From positions 1 to 64,000 of the forward strand of contig JAHQIW010000227.1 of assembly GCA_019055375.1 (NCBI GenBank): a stretch of DNA of 64,000 bases, given 5' to 3'. A program made the translations under genes and the position numbers. Shown here piece by piece: positions 32,201 to 41,700 of the stretch (positions are counted from its first letter, which is position 1; each line of letters starts with the position of its first letter). The DNA comes from Parelaphostrongylus tenuis (lineage: Eukaryota > Nematoda > Chromadorea > Rhabditida > Metastrongylidae). The notes beneath the pieces were generated by a model. It ran no database searches. It was not told the DNA's origin and saw only the letters and a list, made by a program, of their open reading frames with translations.

Positions 32201-35200
32201 ATCTACTCCGGTTATCAGGAATTATTTGCAGACACTGATAGATTGACATAGTAGTCGTTTATTTTTCATTTAGAGTTGCCTGGAAACCGTTGTTCCATGT
32301 GTATTTAACTCAAGCAATCACGTGAATGGCCGTTTTTTGCTTGTTGTAAGGTTTTATAGTGCTGGAAAAATTGTACTCGCGTTTTTGACCGCCGTTAATG
32401 AAGTCGATTGGTGCGAGTGCTCCGAAATCAGCACGTTACTGTCTAATTATTTCTTGATCAAGGGACACAAGGCTGTTATTGCAATATTCTTCACAACGGC
32501 TAACGTTTCAATGGTTGTCGCCCATCTATAGAGTTTTGAAAGGTCAACTTGATGGGCAGTCTAGTCATTCATTTACTTCTACACCTTGTACGGAAAAACC
32601 CGGAACTAAGAAAGAAATTTCATTTGAAACAGTTGAATTCATCAGGCACTCATCATTTCCAATGACTTATCCAATTATTGATAGAGATTAGTACTAGGGA
32701 TTTAGGTTGTCAATCGTGGGAATTGCGATATTTCTAGAAGCCGATTTCTCTTAACTTGCCAGATTTTAATTATGCCATTGGCTCGAGATCGAAATGCGTA
32801 TCTAATCAGTTTTATGATAATCAGCAATTAGTAAGAAACGTTGAGCTAAACTTTTGAAATTGTAGTATTTTCACTGCTTTTTTCGCAGTGTTATTATGTT
32901 ACTTATATAACTAAGAGAATTGAGTGGTGAACAAAAACACGGCCTCAGGCGGGAATCGAACCCACGTTTCATCCTATCCGGGGACGTGTGCTCTACCACT
33001 ACACCACTGAGGCACATTTGCTCGACCACTCATTCTTCAACATCTCAATGTTAGCTATCAGCACCAACCTTTGACAGGTTTGGTCGGGTATGCGATTTCG
33101 CTTTATAAACTCAGTTGAGCTGATAGCTATTCTAATTACTAATACTTCGAAATTGTAGTATTTTCACTGCTTTTTTCGCAGTGTTATTATGTTACTTATA
33201 TAACTAAGAGAATTGAGTGGTGAACAAAAACAAAACTAAACTTTTGAGATCGTTATTTCTCATTTGATGCAAAAAGTGAAAAAGGATTCACAAAGAGCTC
33301 AAGAAATAATTTTCAAGAGTGGTGTGTAGCTATATCTATGCATAGAAGCGTAAAAGATAGGAACACTATAGTTTTATATGGCCACGAACATTCTACTACA
33401 CTCGTTCCCGCTCCATTTCGTAATGACGTTCCATACTTTTTAGTCTGCAGAGTCAACAGTTTGTTCTCAGTAAAACGAATGAGCAAGTACAAAGCAATCT
33501 ACATGAATTATTTTCTGAGTTATGAATAAATAAATTTTATCTGTGTGAGGAGCTTCAAAGTTTACAAGCAATTGTTTGTTGTCTTCAATTTTTAATGAGA
33601 CTTAGAGAAACAATGTTGACTGATAAATCATTGTTTGTCCAAAATCCCAGTCTCAAAAAAGGTTCTTTCTAATTATAAGGAAGCAAATGAAAAACCGATC
33701 TCGTTCACGGGACAGGAATTTTTCATAGGAGTATTAATCATCATTCGAAAGCTTGAATCCTTGGCTAGAGCCCCCGTGGTTGGTTTTCCAAAATACCCTT
33801 TTGTAATGCTTTAAAATCCAAAATATAATTCCACGAAACCACGTGTTTTTTTCTAATCTCGCTCATACTTCGCTGGGCAAAATTCCTTCTTCAAAGTGCT
33901 AGCACCCTTTCAACAGCACAAGCTTCGAAGAAATCAAAATGTGTTCGCTTTTCAAAAATGCTCTTTTGATAGCGCCGTAAGAGAAAGAAAAGATTTGTGC
34001 TCTACATCTCGCCAGAGCTGTTTCTTCAGGCTATCAGTAATCTTTCGATGTCGTAAGGTCCAATGATTCCAGCGCTTTGCTTATCTCTGGAATTACCGTT
34101 TGGCAAGGAATATCTATCGAGTTTTACATTTCCGGCGACCTTGTTTATCAACCAGTCAGTCCATGACGTCGGGGGAGGAGGGTGGCACGAGCGAGGCGAT
34201 CGATCGCGTCCGAATTATCGTAATTCAACTGGGGATCTGTTTTTTTTTTACCGCATCGACAGGACTTTGGATAAAAGTGCGTGATTCTAATACTACGCAA
34301 AATTTTTATTCAATCGTATGTTTTTCGTGCTTCCAGCGAATTATACGCGTGCAGAAATGAAGGCTCACGATGGGTATGAAACACAATTTTTTTCCTGGAT
34401 GCTACATCATTAATAAGGGTTTTTCGAAAAATTACAACGTGGGGCTGTAGCATCAAATCTCAACTTTCAAGTTATTATTAACACTCCTATGAAAAGCTCC
34501 TCTCCAGCGAATGAGATCGGTTTTCCATTTCTTCCCTTATAAACCCAAAAATGTAGAGTGGTGTGAAAAAAACGCTTGCATCAGCTGCGAGTCGAGGCCA
34601 GATCTTACTATTTCCGGGATGGCGTGCTGAACCGTTGCACTACCAGCGCCCGTTTTGCACACGTCTTTCTACGCTACAACGCGTTATCTGTCAACAGCCA
34701 ACTGTCTACGGTCTGACGTGAGCAGTCACTATCGACATTGAACCCACTTATGCTGACAGATGTTGGGTTTCAATAATCAGTCAGAATTCATTTCATTTAA
34801 CCGCGTGTTGCGGTGGTATGATGTTACAATAAATCCAATAATGTAGAGTGGTGTGCAAAAACGTTTGCGTCAGCTGGGATTCGAACCCTAATCTGACTCT
34901 GTCCGGGAGCGCGTGATAAACCCAGAAAAGAATCAAGAAAGAAAAGACCAGAAAGAACCCAAAAAACTCTTTGCACTAATTTTATTTAACGTATATGTGT
35001 ACATTTCCACTTTTCAGGAAGTTCCACCGAAGGCTCCGCGAATTTTGAGTAAGCCTGGAATTTCGGAAGAGCATCTTCTGACAGATCGAGCTCTTTCGGA
35101 ATCCTCCAATATACTCAAATTACCTTCTTGTGGAAATTTGAGTAATGTGTATGCTTCCAAAGCATTGGATACGCCGGCTACACTCGACGATGCCGCTAAA

Positions 35201-37325
35201 AATGAGACCGGATTTGAAACTAAGGTTTTTTTTATTTGTTACTATGGGTATTATCGGCATTTCTCCATAAAGCGAAGAAATAATAGTGTGGTGTTATCTA
35301 GTTATTATTTCAAGATTAGCCCTTTGGAGAAGGCGTGCACGTGTAATGCACACGTGATTCTTTGAATTACTCGGTGAACACTGCCTTTCCATCACGCTTG
35401 TGAAAGTTATTCGACATTTTGGAAAAAAAAGAAAATTTGATTATGTGTTTGGTTTTTGGGAATGCCTTCTTAATGCGCTGTAACAACGGAGAGGATAGTA
35501 AGTTTCACCTCTAACCTGCTTTGTGACTTCGATACTCATTCGATAGCTCAGATCTCCATGACTCTGTAACCAAATTGAGTTTTGGATGCCAATTTCTTAG
35601 AGCACCGTTAGAGCGAAAAGAACAACGTCGAAAGCATAAGTGCGTGTAGAGAAAATCATGGTGTGTCAAAAGATCTACTTTTTTTTAAAACGTAAAAAAA
35701 TCTCAATACAATTAGGAGATTTGCGCGCCGCTGCACGATCGATCAGCAGTCGTCCCTTTGCGATGTTAGTTCATCGATGATTCTCAATAATTCCTCGATT
35801 AGTTGTGTACTTCAGGAGTTGGAATCTCCACTGACTTACAGAAGAAATTTCGTCCTATCATCCTCACATAGTCACATCCACAGTAGTATCACATTCTAGT
35901 TTCTATTTATATTATCAAGTATACCTGATATGGGTTAGAAACAAGGCCTAATCACTTTGAGTGCAGAACGTAGTGTTCTCCTGGCTGCTACAGCGCACTA
36001 AGATGGCCTTGGAAAGCCAAACACAGTGTTATGATCGCCGTTTTTAACCGTTTAAGGACCATGTGATATTACAAGCCGCGCGACGTCAAATCTCACTCGG
36101 CTACTGCAATGACGGCATCACGTCTTGTGGGAAAGCAGGCGCAGACAGCCAGTCATGCATACACAGAGAATGGCGGCGTTGCGTCTCGTGGGAAAGCGAC
36201 GGCGCGACGTCGCCTACCCATCAGCGTTGGTCCCCAAAGGGTCAAGCTATTGAACGGCTGTTAAAATACTAGTGGAAGAGCTGTCGTCGGCAAGAAAATT
36301 CCACAATTATCCATGAACCAAGAACGATACGTGCCGTCCCCAAAGAGTTCAGAAAAATAGGAATAAAGTCAATCTTCACAGAACTATAGATATCACATTC
36401 AGGGGTACACTGAATTTACCAATTGCAATAAAAAAGCAATTTGAAGACACATGTTCAGTTTAATTCCTTTTCAGTTTTATCTCACGATATACTAGTTTTA
36501 TGGAGAATTCTTATTTATTTTTCAGTCATTTACGTCTATCTCTGAGCATTCTTCGATGACAGGAATGGGTCAGTTACTTCCTATCAATCTTAAACCCGTT
36601 GGTGGAGTTTTTAGCCCTAGTAATTGCAAACTGGATGATACTCTGTTGCGATTAAATTCAAGTTGTGAGAAGTTAGGTGTGTATTGAGCTCTTTTCAAAA
36701 TATTGACGTTGTGACGTTTTTTTTACTTCTAAACTATTTTCAGAATGTTTGGAACTTGCGTTAAAGCAATCGTCAGCTGTTGATCCAGCATTTATTAGCG
36801 CATTGCGTGAGATACGTACCTCATTAGTCCAGGTGTTTTGCGTCTCCTTTTTATAGATAATTTTCCCATCGAAAATGAATTTTTATTGAAGTGCACCGTG
36901 ACTGAATTCGAGCGACTGCAAACAGCCTACGACTCTTTACCCACAGTGCTCCGGCAATCGTACACTCCATTGAGTAAATACAATGATCAACTTTTGCGAA
37001 CAGCTGTTTCCAACTTTCATGCGGGCCCGGTCACCTTTGGGACTACTAGCTCGAGTGATTCCTCTAGTGCTCATGTCTTAAACGACCTATTACAGGTAAG
37101 TATCACTTCCCTAGTTCTACTTTCTTACTTTCCTCAATTCATTGTCTACTATTCCAGCAGCAGATGAAGCCAGTACAACCACATCAATTCGGAGGCATCT
37201 CAAAATCCATGGTAGCTGCACAGTTACCATTTACGGGTTTCACAGCACCATCGAATTCTCAAATTTTAAATCATATGTTGATACAACAACTCATGCAAGT
37301 TTTGAGCACACAGCAGCAAACGTGA
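25162..37325 (+). CDS. daf-5: Ski/Sno family transcriptional co-regulator (DAF-5-like)
   Basis: Ten exons join in consistent phase to ~521 residues: 25162-25246, 26505-26609, 26672-26858, 27905-28075, 30379-30577, 35018-35224, 36526-36676, 36744-36832, 36892-37095, 37158-37325 (TGA). Residues ~29-120 form the Ski/Sno DHD domain (LVVGGEPRIPVHLL, MTRSDAERVCGL). Residues ~126-205 form the Smad4-binding SAND-like zinc fold: SVQHNMFGTVKGWVYPS, C-x2-C in CERC, AHSH ligands, then the hallmark VHWGFDPSNWR. The C-terminal half is polar and Gln-rich at the end, with no long coiled coil visible. Ski/Sno proteins bind Smads in the nucleus; C. elegans DAF-5 works with DAF-3 in the dauer TGF-beta pathway. 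DAF-5 is the only Ski/Sno-type gene I know in C. elegans, hence the symbol. The start is the first ATG after the GC-rich leader (context gacgATGGCC). The acceptor of exon 4 (TTTTAAG) is unusual but phase-consistent. Confidence 0.85.
25540..25620 (-). repeat. tRNA-like repeat (minus)
   Basis: The B-box complement 'aggagttgaacccgcgttct' followed by 'cgctacctctgcactacc', the A-box complement, at tRNA spacing. In the first intron of the Ski/Sno gene. Confidence 0.45.
25965..26180. repeat. Pair of tRNA-like repeats in opposite orientation
   Basis: Minus copy ~25,975-26,050 (B-box complement 'gagttgaactcgtgtttcat', A-box complement 'taccactacactaccgtgg'). Plus copy ~26,097-26,175 ('ggtgtagtggtagcacgtgc', 'ctagttcgactcctgcc'). 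Neither makes a full tRNA by eye. Confidence 0.5.
26223..26460. repeat. (AT)n microsatellite and extreme AT-rich tract
   Basis: A run of about 32 bp of pure 'at' at 26,225-26,256, then ~200 bp almost free of G and C, ending just before the exon at 26,505. Confidence 0.75.
26925..27165 (+). mobile_element. tRNA-derived SINE
   Basis: Head 'cacatgtggcgcagtggtaa', B-box-like 'aatcaatggttcgatcctcc', then body blocks 'ctcaccaagcc', 'gacttgtctgggaggatagc' and 'gtcacctccaacgat', ending 'catggcgc'. This is one of the best-preserved copies in the window. Intronic. Confidence 0.7.
27225..27545. mobile_element. Foldback MITE (family D)
   Basis: Left arm 'caaccctttcggggccgtgg', 'cccacctcctctgcatctct', 'agcgtgggaatgcgttgaat'. 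Right side 'gcattcaatgcgttctcacg', 'ctggggggttagagatac', and a second inverted partial block 'ttagatgggcagaggaggcg'. One arm appears partly duplicated. Confidence 0.6.
27600..27765 (-). mobile_element. SINE copy (minus orientation)
   Basis: Minus strand carries 'cgaagtggttagatgtgcgc' and the body 'acttgcctaggaggacacc'. Adjacent to, and possibly a target of, the preceding MITE. Confidence 0.5.
30845..31031 (+). pseudogene. mariner-type transposase C-terminal fragment
   Basis: The plus frame gives NFEWEVVKHLTYSPDIAPTA and then HFFCSMGHFLTVRKFQN, FIDSIQ and a TAA. The W-x-V...YSPD-x-AP...L block with the third catalytic aspartate is typical of mariner transposases (D,D34D), followed by the usual HFL...KF and C-terminal F-x-x-SI. 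Upstream parts are missing or scrambled, so the element is dead. Lies in a Ski/Sno gene intron. Confidence 0.7.
31420..31590 (-). mobile_element. SINE copy (minus orientation)
   Basis: Minus strand reads 'cgtagcgcagtgtttag', then 'cgatcgttggttccgtcc', and the body. Degraded. Confidence 0.5.
31755..32115 (+). repeat. Two tRNA-like dispersed repeats in tandem orientation
   Basis: 'ggttagcatacgctcccgg' with 'aggtcgatcccggctgacgc' at ~31,758, and 'aatggttagcatacgctctc' with 'gattggaatcctgactgacg' at ~32,008. Each is followed by the same tail 'cagcactctacatt...gggtata'. The shared tail outside the tRNA-like part marks them as retroposon copies rather than tRNA genes. Confidence 0.6.
32856..33231 (-). 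mobile_element. tRNA-like retroposon flanked by two identical 83-bp direct repeats
   Basis: Identical 83-bp blocks lie at 32,856-32,938 and 33,149-33,231. They contain the hairpin 'cactgcttttttcgcagtg' and end 'gtgaacaaaaac'. Between them, on the minus strand, 33,013-32,942 folds as a 72-nt cloverleaf. It has a 7-bp acceptor stem (GCCTCAG/CTGAGGC), a D arm GTGT/GCAC, an anticodon arm CGTCC/GGATG with a 7-nt loop, and a T arm GTGGG/CCCGC around TTCGATT. Loop position 33 is C rather than T and the apparent anticodon is GGA without a long variable arm, so a functional tRNA is unlikely. Confidence 0.75.
33690..34530. mobile_element. Family B MITE, inverted relative to 6,334-7,222
   Basis: Left end 'aaaaaccgatctcgttcacg', 'ggacaggaatttttcatagg', 'gcttgaatccttggctagag'. 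Right end, on the opposite strand, 'aaaaccgatctcattcgctg', 'gagaggagcttttcatagg', 'agatttgatgctacagcc'. Interior blocks, including 'gcgatcgatcgcgtccg', match the first copy in reverse order. Intronic in the Ski/Sno gene. Confidence 0.7.
34585..34920 (-). repeat. tRNA-like repeats (minus)
   Basis: The B-box complement 'agctgggattcgaaccctaa' at ~34,875 with the tail complement 'aatgtagagtggtgtgcaaa' before it, and a second weaker copy at ~34,590-34,700. Same family as 31,755-32,115. Confidence 0.45.
36060..36260. repeat. CG-rich dispersed repeat
   Basis: 'gacgtcaaatctcactcgg', 'cgtcttgtgggaaagcaggc', 'gacggcgcgacgtcgcctac', 'cagcgttggtccccaaaggg'. The same ordered blocks recur at 62,880-63,060. 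Function unknown; intronic. Confidence 0.5.
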
Positions 37326-38798
37326 TAGGCGAATTCGTCTTCGGAACTCTTTTTTCCAGAGTCTAATGCAATTGGCAACGTTTACCGGTACTTTGAAATC
37401 CCATTTCCAGATATCTCCTACTTCAATATCTTCATTGCACGTATTGTGATTTCTTTCTTCTTGGAAATTTCAATGAGAGCTACAAACAACTAAATTCTAT
37501 TTAGCATTTACGTAAGCGTCTTGTACACCATATGTATCGCACCTAAAGTTCCACAGATAAGAGCCGTCTCTGCTTGAAAATTCTACTCAATAGTAATTAT
37601 AGTGATCTTAACTTATTTTTATTCGTGAAAAATAGAAAAAAAATTGAAGAATATATTTCTTTACCAGAACCGCCCTTACCTGTGGAATTTTGAAGCAATA
37701 TTAAAAAGATTTAGGGTGAGCTAGTGATTTATAGCTGTGATAGAACTTCAGGTCAGTTGTTACAAAAAATAATTATCCATTCTGGTCATAATGACTGGTG
37801 TCATAACGAGGTTTGATAAAGACAACTTCTGATTGAAATCGGTGCATAGACGGGATAGTGACTATAAAAGAAAACAGGAAATTCTCCTGAACGTGCTGTC
37901 GTTTTTCAATGTATTCATAGTGAGTGCACGTATTATCCTATGATATGTCAGGGTCATCATGCCTATCCACTTTAGCAGGCAATCTGCCATTGTCCACTTT
38001 TGCGAGTCAGTTGTGTTTTCTTTTCTGGATAAGATGTCATCTCATAAAATTCTTCAGCGAAAGCAAATGTAATTTATTTGAAATATTGTGAGGTAATCAT
38101 CCAGTGTATATTCCGGTAATACAACTAGTCGAGTATCGTTGATAAATAGGTTTGATGTAATCGTTTTCGATTGCTAAATAAGAATCTTAAAAATCTTACG
38201 GTGTCATCTAGTAGAAGGGTCATTTATATTAGTTTTTTCTCCTAGATGTTTGTAACTTTTTGAGAAATATCCATGATCATTGACGAACATCATCACTGAC
38301 AAAATTGAATTGTGATTGAAAAAATTGTTCCAACCGTAACGTCAACTTCCAGAGTGAAGGTAATGTCAATGATGATGAGATAGGAAAGTGTGGAATGTTC
38401 AAAGTAAGAAGTGTAATCACTACTGTTATAACCATGTTGAATTTTCTTTTTGAAGATTCATTTGTGTCATATAAATTTCATGAATCAAATTTTTCACAAT
38501 TTCCGAAATGTTATTGTTGTCGAAAGTCTCGTGGATAAATTTTCCTAATGACAAGACATGATTGTTAAGTCAATACTGAGATGTTTGGTAAAATCACGCA
38601 CAAATACCCGTAAAGACTTTCTATTTTAAATATCTCCCAAGGCTCGACAAGACTTAGTTTGACAGAGTATGTCTATTGGAGTGGATACTCGTATTACACT
38701 CAATCCCTGCCTCTAAGTAACTGATTAAGTAGAAAGAATGAACGTCTAGCATTAGTGAGACAAACCATTCTGTATATTCAAATTCTAAATCTGTCAGT
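37326..38798. other. Convergent intergenic gap between the Ski/Sno gene and xrn-1
   Basis: About 1.47 kb, AT-rich, between the stop of the plus-strand Ski/Sno gene and the stop of the minus-strand xrn-1 gene. It must hold both 3' UTRs. Nothing else recognised. Confidence 0.6.
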
Positions 38799-41700
38799 TC
38801 AAACGTCTTTGGAGAAGTTCGGTGCCAGTCTAGACCTCCTGACACGTGAAGCTCGAGTGTTAGTGAAAACACGAGTTGAAGAGGTTGCAATTGGGTTTTC
38901 AGTAGTTACGCTTTCTTCTTGTTGTTTGACCGGATTAGCACGTGCTGCATAAGCAGCTCTCCGTCCGCCTCGTCGACCACGGTACATGCTAGACGGTAAA
39001 ACGACCTGAAATTCATCAAAATCCACTCATTGCACACACAGAAATAAAATCATTTGTTTGCTTTTCAACTCAAAATAACGTCATAACATCGAAAATCCAC
39101 GATGTAGAAACGACTTACGGAAGACGGTTTCAAATCGGTGACTTTTGGATCGTTACAGTTTGAACGATTAGAAACTGATATAGCATGATTTGGCACTAAA
39201 GTTGGAGGCATTGCAGCTGGTAACAGATGACGTTGGACAGCCTATAATGAATGTATAAAGCTTCTGATGGGCATACTACCAATATCGAGAAGTTATTGTT
39301 TTGAAGATTCATGTCATAAATTTTCCTCTTGATCTACAGAGTGATTGGAAGGCGTATCTATCTGAAGATTATTCCTTAAGTTCTTACTTCCTAACCATAA
39401 CTGTCACGGTTGATCAAAGTCTGCCGGGAGAACAATTCTCCACGTGTATGACTGGCAGATAAAGAAAGTCACAATTGAAGACTATATGATGCTTTTCGAA
39501 GGACCTCTTTTCTGAAGTTCTCTTAAACTCGCCTCCCTTCTGAAGCAAGAAGGTCAGACCGCATCTGCATTACCACTAGGGAGATGCTCGAAAAGAAAAG
39601 GTAACTGCAGTTTCGTCTGAGTACACACATCTAGCAACGCTGACAGTAAATGCCAGGTGTAATAGATATTTGAAGCGAAATTTGCTTCTATGCAGGCGGG
39701 AAAAATTATTAGAAATAAGTCTACTCTCTAAAAAGACGATACATTTCTAAAAATGTCCCGCTGTGAAACGTGGTGAATGAAAATGAGACCACTTTGATAT
39801 CTCGCTATAATACGGATTTGATGGCGGAAAAGCTCTATAGTCACAGAAATTTCGTCGACTACGGAAAAGTGTTTAACAGCGTTTACACCAACACAATACT
39901 AATAGCGCTCGTTAACCAGAGGGTGGACCTGTCTTATAGAACTCTAGTTGACTGTGATCGGAACTAAACTGTGAACCCTCGAATACAACTTCTGCATTCA
40001 CAATTCAGAATTTCCATCGTTAAAGAGGTCGTTGAGGCTATACCGCATCATCAAAGCTGTTATTAGCTTGATTACAATGGATTATGAAGTCATTCGACTG
40101 AGACAAGAAGGTCATACGTATTGATAGAAAATTACCTTCAACACTCGTTTCGCGGATGAAATCGTCATCTTCTCTAAAAGTGACTGAAGCAGAGACAGTG
40201 CTCAATAAGCTTTACGAAGAGGCAAAACGAATGAACTGCGCATAAACAGCACAACGACCTAATTATAAAAAAATCATGGTAGGAAGGCGAATAAATGGAA
40301 GTGGGTAGTTTTTTAGTCACAGAGAAGACCTCGTATGCGTACCAAGGATGTATAGTGAACACGGAAAAGGAATTATACAGAAGAAAGAGCAGCGGAGCCG
40401 CATTTGGACCTCACAAGAAGTTGTCGAACAAGTACAACACATATGACTTCTCATACTCCTTTTCAATTCAACAGTCCTCCCAGTCAGCCGTTTCATTACA
40501 GTAAGGTCAGGTGAACACTTCAATCACGCAAAGAAATCTGCGCACAACCTACAAAGCGTTCTAACGATGTCTTCTGAATTCCAACGGGAGCCGCGATTAA
40601 TAGCTCAGATCATTGGTAACTAAACCATATTCTGGACCAAGGAGAATGTTATCGATGACGAATACTGATGGGTCGGCCATATAATAAGAAAAATGTATGA
40701 CAAACGGAGCAAAAGAACAATGGAATGGTCTCCAAGTGAACACAAGCGTTTTAGACAACCACCTGAAAACAGAGTAAAATATCCACGGATGACGACAATA
40801 ATTTGTGTTCACAAAAGCAAGCGATTTTGAGGGCGTGAAATGGGCCTGGAGGACGTCATCTTCAAAGCAGACCACCACCATGGACGATGCTTGTGCGAGA
40901 AGGAAGCGAACTGAGATTACGCCGGCGTCCGCACCGCTTATTAAGACGAACCATTCAAATGGCGACCATGATTCTAATAGTAAATAAATATAAGAGGAAG
41001 CATATGACATGCAGTAAGATTCGATACGGTCACCAACATTCGCAGCCAACTACTCAAGTAGCCGCAGAACAGCATCAACCGACTTCAGCGGGAACTCTCG
41101 TAGGTTGGAAGGCTTATTCTCGCCCAGGTTACTCATGCAGCATCTCCAAAATCCTTATTTGTGTAGAACAGATTTTCTACTGGGAGCAACTTTTGCCTGT
41201 TGTCGACTTGTCTTTTTTCGGCCACAAATATTGAATGAAACTCTCAGATCACTTGATTTTGGGCCTCCTTTTCTTCTTAGTAGTTAGAGGACCTAAAGTC
41301 ATAAGTTCTACACCAGATGCTGAACGTCTTTGTGTCGTCTTCCTTTAATGCTATTCCACCATCTTTGAGTTCAAACAACGAATCACCAAACTTCATTGTG
41401 CCGCTATCTGGGAATACCCCTAAACAGTAAGACATCTCCGATCATGTCTATTGGGCTTACAAACTTCATACAAAATAAATGATCCAAAAAGACTACAGTA
41501 GTTTTGATTCCCCATGCATTAAGAGGCATATACATAACATCTGAGAAAAATGGTATAAGAAATTAAAAATTTCAAGTAATTTAGAATAAAGAGCTAATCT
41601 TCAATCATCCCATACACTGATTTTTCTATGGCAGAGACTCGATGAGAGATTCAGTATCAAAATAATACCTGAATCGCAGGATATCTAATCCTAGGATATC

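Noticed and set aside
32942..33013. Functional tRNA gene
   Set aside because: C at position 33, a serine-like anticodon without a long variable arm, and a second copy with long conserved non-tRNA flanks point to a retroposon.
40597..41049. 150-residue minus-strand open frame as an xrn-1 exon or gene
   Set aside because: It is antisense to the recognisable RTE reverse-transcriptase relic and has no XRN1 similarity.
41285..41425. Minus-strand frame (VFPDSGTMKFGDSLFELKDGG...) as a penultimate xrn-1 exon
   Set aside because: Its start phase does not match the exon ending at 41,669 and the frame ends in a stop with no usable donor, while the terminal exons at 39,241 and 39,005 fit well.
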